From: Amanita rubescens
Taxonomy: Eukaryota > Basidiomycota > Agaricomycetes > Agaricales > Amanitaceae
Direction of reading: 5' to 3'
Assembly (NCBI GenBank): GCA_015039365.1
Contig: WION01000165.1
Span: 51,066 to 115,065 of the forward strand
Length of the DNA stretch: 64,000 nt
The translations under genes were made by a program, and so were the position numbers. A model generated the notes under the pieces. That model was given only the letters and a program-made list of their open reading frames with translations. It did not search any database and was not told where the DNA came from. Below, in pieces: positions 61,601 to 64,000 of the stretch (positions within the stretch are counted from its first letter, which is position 1; each line of letters begins with the position of its first letter).

Positions 61601-62496
61601 TTCCTATAGCACTGATTCCGTTTAGCCCGGAAAGGATTTACTCCGAAGAGACCCCCGTCGACTCCAAGAAATCCTTGTATGCCGGTCGCTCTCACATCGC
61701 TTTATCCTTCCCCTACTGGGAATACATGAAGAGAAATCATACCTGTTCCTCGTAACACCGTTTATGGCAAATGGGACGTTAACTCAGTGGAGAAGAGACT
61801 CGACGCAGCAGTCACCCGCTCTGGAAGATATGATTCACGATGTGGTAAGATTACGATGCTTGTTGGAATAGTTAAGGGGGATCATTGAAAAAACTGTTAG
61901 ATGCTGGAGGTAGCCTTGGGTGTTCAGTATATGCACTTGGAAGGTGTTGTACATGGCAATTTGCACGGAGTAAGCATTTTGACACATTCTTCTTATCCGA
62001 TTGGCTTATCCGGTTGTCTACCAGGGGAACGTCCTTATCGATTCTGCTCTCCATTGCCAAATCACTGGTTTCGTATCATCTGAGCAATCAGATATTTCTG
62101 TTACACCTTCCTCCTCGACATTGTTGACAAACTATGCGGCACCGGAACTATTTGACGACGTCGAGGGGGACCTCGATGTGCAGAAGAGGATGCAGATAGA
62201 CGTGTACGCGTTTGGTTGCCTGTACTACGCAGTGCGTTTCAATCGTTCCTTAACTCGTTCAGTGCATTGATTGATGACCGGTACAGGCATTCTTTGATAC
62301 AATACCTTTTCATGGGAAAAACAACTTTCAAATTATGCGACTCGTCAAAAGCGGAAGACGTCCAGATCGACTCGAACAGCCGAGAATAGATGATTGGACA
62401 TGGAATCTTATTCAGAGCTGTTGGGAATCGGATCCTTCGAAGCGCCCGACTTTGGAACAAATAGTGGAAACATTAAATCGACGGTCGTGGGCGTAA
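58612..62496 (+). CDS. GK6: GTPase-less gene with kinase then pseudokinase
   Basis: ATG 58612 (or 58642) begins MPFLLGPRRNMSSPPTSPAR and runs into FSAQIALAAAQHVDMQIKVD, which matches the segment after the GTPase domain in GK1 and GK5 (AQRVD). The GTPase exons are absent. The linker follows (RPKHVRCLMAYTVDLVLILQ). Module 1 is complete: DEGGFGTVYKGE, Lys 60137, HGDLSGAN (60511), DFG 60625, CSKCSRSDCVGC insert, DVYAVGCLYYA. Module 2 joins by an intron from LLTNLMNE to LTLSDSMVNE and is degenerate: TAGFGYGFYKGQE, EVAVQ (Gln for Lys, 61548), HGN (61952), GFV for DFG (62067), no Cys insert, ending NRRSWA with stop 62496. The order, active then dead, is the reverse of GK1 and GK3. All exons join in frame. 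Confidence 0.74.
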
Positions 62497-63189
62497 TCCA
62501 TTAGGGACTCGTCAACTCATCGTTGACGGTATGTATTACACACCTATCTATGCAGTGATGATATTGTCAGATTTACTGTACACTAAGTAGCACGAACTCC
62601 GAATACAAGTTATAACGTGGTTAACGATGCTCGGAAAGTGATGTGATGAACGTTCCAAAATAGGCTAAAAAGCTCTGACGGTCGTCCAAATTTCCTTGCG
62701 CTCGAACATGTTTTATATATTGCTGCGCGATACTCCAGACATTGGCATGTCGTCAAGAAACAAAGCACGTCCACCTGCAAAGTATGTATACTGGTAAATC
62801 TAGACATCACGAAAATTGATCATCTGCCCGTTATCATAGAAGCCTTCCCAACCGTGCTACACCACCCCCGGAAGAACTTCGCCCGTGATGGCGGGTCATC
62901 CCATCACTGCTGGTCGCGCTGGCACCAGCAGCGTGGCATTGCCCCCACCGGCACAACAAGAATTAGCTTAGGCCCGATGGCGACATATCGATGTTCATTT
63001 ATCATGCAAAGTTTACATGTAACCGACGTCGTCAACCCTGCTTGGTTGATATCCACTGTCGGCCCCGTTGCGCTGCCGCTCCCCAGTCTCTGTTGCTTAA
63101 ACATGCTCTTTTTTTTGTACGCGATACTTTCATCCACGCGTCCCGGCACCGATTATCGCTACTACTGGTACCAACCACCCAGTCGCTAC
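62497..63189. other. Intergenic, nothing recognised
   Basis: Only short unsupported frames are present. Confidence 0.4.
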
Positions 63190-63860
63190 GTTGGCATACT
63201 CTAGAGTTTTTCATCCGACATGCCTCCCCGTTTGTTCTGCCGTTGTCAGTCCAACGATGCCACTGATTACTGGCCTGGGTACCGTCGGATGTTTTTTCCC
63301 TGCCTTTACCCTTTGTGATAATGACCCGCAAAACAGGCACGTACCATTCTTTCTTCCGTCAGTACCTTCAATAATATCAACCACCATTCTTCGTTTTGAT
63401 GCCATACTGGTGCATTGGTCAGGATAATGGAGTTGAGCTGCCATATGTCAAGTTTTACGAACAAACAGCTGGTGCGTGAGTCTTTTCAGTTGCAACGCTG
63501 AAGTTCTGATTGTGCTACTCAATAAGATCGTCGGCATTGCTGATGGATCCTCCCTCATCATTTACAAGCAAAGTAGGGAAGACTGGCCGCGCTTGCCAAG
63601 GCATGTTACGTGAATCTCCACTCAAACGTGAATAAGTATCCGACCATAGGGTGCACCTGAGGCATGGAGAGGATGCTATGTCGATCCAAAGCGATATCTA
63701 CAACCTGGGCATGACTGGCATTGAACAGGTCAATTTCAGGATTAACAAGAAGCAAGTTAACTGGCTACCCAACGACGCAGGGGACGAGTGTGCCGTCAAG
63801 CGTGGATTCGATGATAATCGGGATATACTGTACGCTAAGAGTGTCAATACTACTGTAGCC
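63190..63860 (+). pseudogene. Decayed HK-type gene relic
   Basis: The order of HK exons is still visible but broken. 63259-63337 reads PLITGLGTVG...TLCDNDPQNR, like PIPGLGPVS...ELCDKIPQNR. Then the bundle and most of the N-lobe are missing. 63418-63475 recalls NGNALAYVK...KL plus donor, 63527-63545 recalls IVGIADG, CGCGCTTGCCAAG at 63590 recalls ALAK (followed by a GC, as in HK1 and HK2), 63652-63720 recalls CAPE...SDIYSFGMT, and 63775-63820 recalls DERVVERGLDD. Deletions and frameshifts throughout exclude function. Confidence 0.65.
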
Positions 63861-64000
63861 CACACACTGCCTCCCTCACTTTCGCCAACAATCAGAGAAA
63901 TTGTCCTTTCACAGATTCCCAAGCCCATTGTTTCGCGATTAATCTCTCCCATTATCCTTATTCCACAGATTATCAAGCGTCTGTATCAAAGACTTGACTT

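Noticed and set aside
1..64000. CRISPR arrays, bacterial operons or Shine-Dalgarno sites
   Set aside because: The gene structure is clearly eukaryotic, with many short introns, and no array of regular repeats with spacers is present.

Overview
The window looks like an accessory region of a filamentous basidiomycete (Agaricomycetes-type) nuclear genome. Genes are cut by many 45-65 bp GT-AG introns. Recognisable families include an HNH-type nuclease-like protein, a Sec63 tail fragment, Tyr-kinase-like (TKL) kinases of the type expanded in mushrooms, and a W-x-W-C-x-K-C repeat protein. Genus and species cannot be fixed from the sequence alone.

Layout. 1-2.1 kb: 3' part of an HNH-nuclease-like gene, a 70-bp tandem duplication and a minus-strand Sec63 C-terminal fragment. 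3.4-45.4 kb and 51.9-64 kb: a cluster of at least 12 related signalling genes plus two decayed relics. Two base architectures occur. The 'GK' type has an N-terminal P-loop GTPase domain, a helical linker and one or two TKL kinase modules (GK1 3392-9523, GK2 16054-20957, GK3 21901-26850, GK4 27072-30365, GK5 39826-43271, GK6 58612-62496). The 'HK' type has an N-terminal helical domain resembling the MLKL/HeLo-like four-helix bundle and a pseudokinase with HGN in place of HRD and usually DFA in place of DFG (HK1 11152-14839, HK2 31885-34109, HK3 35090-37133, HK4 complement 43388-45388, HK5 51855-53916, HK6 complement 54315-58141). Several genes are chimeras of the two types: GK1 ends in an HK-type pseudokinase, HK1 carries a TKL kinase after its pseudokinase, and HK6 has a myristoylation-type start, a Pro/Ser/Thr repeat and two pseudokinases.

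45.4-51.8 kb separates the two parts of the cluster. It holds a minus-strand gene with six W-x-W-C-x-K-C repeats, a tRNA-derived SINE-like element, a long G-rich purine tract, short tandem repeats and one unrecognised ORF.

How the genes may work together (inference). The HK proteins combine a likely membrane-active helical bundle, N-myristoylation-type starts (MGCFSSK, MGGSFSS, MGCLCS) and a dead kinase, which parallels the MLKL necroptosis executor. The GK proteins combine a nucleotide-switch GTPase with tandem kinase/pseudokinase modules, which parallels the JAK pseudokinase-kinase arrangement. The fused genes suggest that the two types act in one pathway, as fusion partners often do. Varied losses (P-loop, catalytic residues, splice sites, frameshifts) and relics point to rapid birth-and-death evolution, as in immunity or allorecognition loci. 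All exon joins are by eye from splice consensus and paralogue comparison; no transcript evidence was available.
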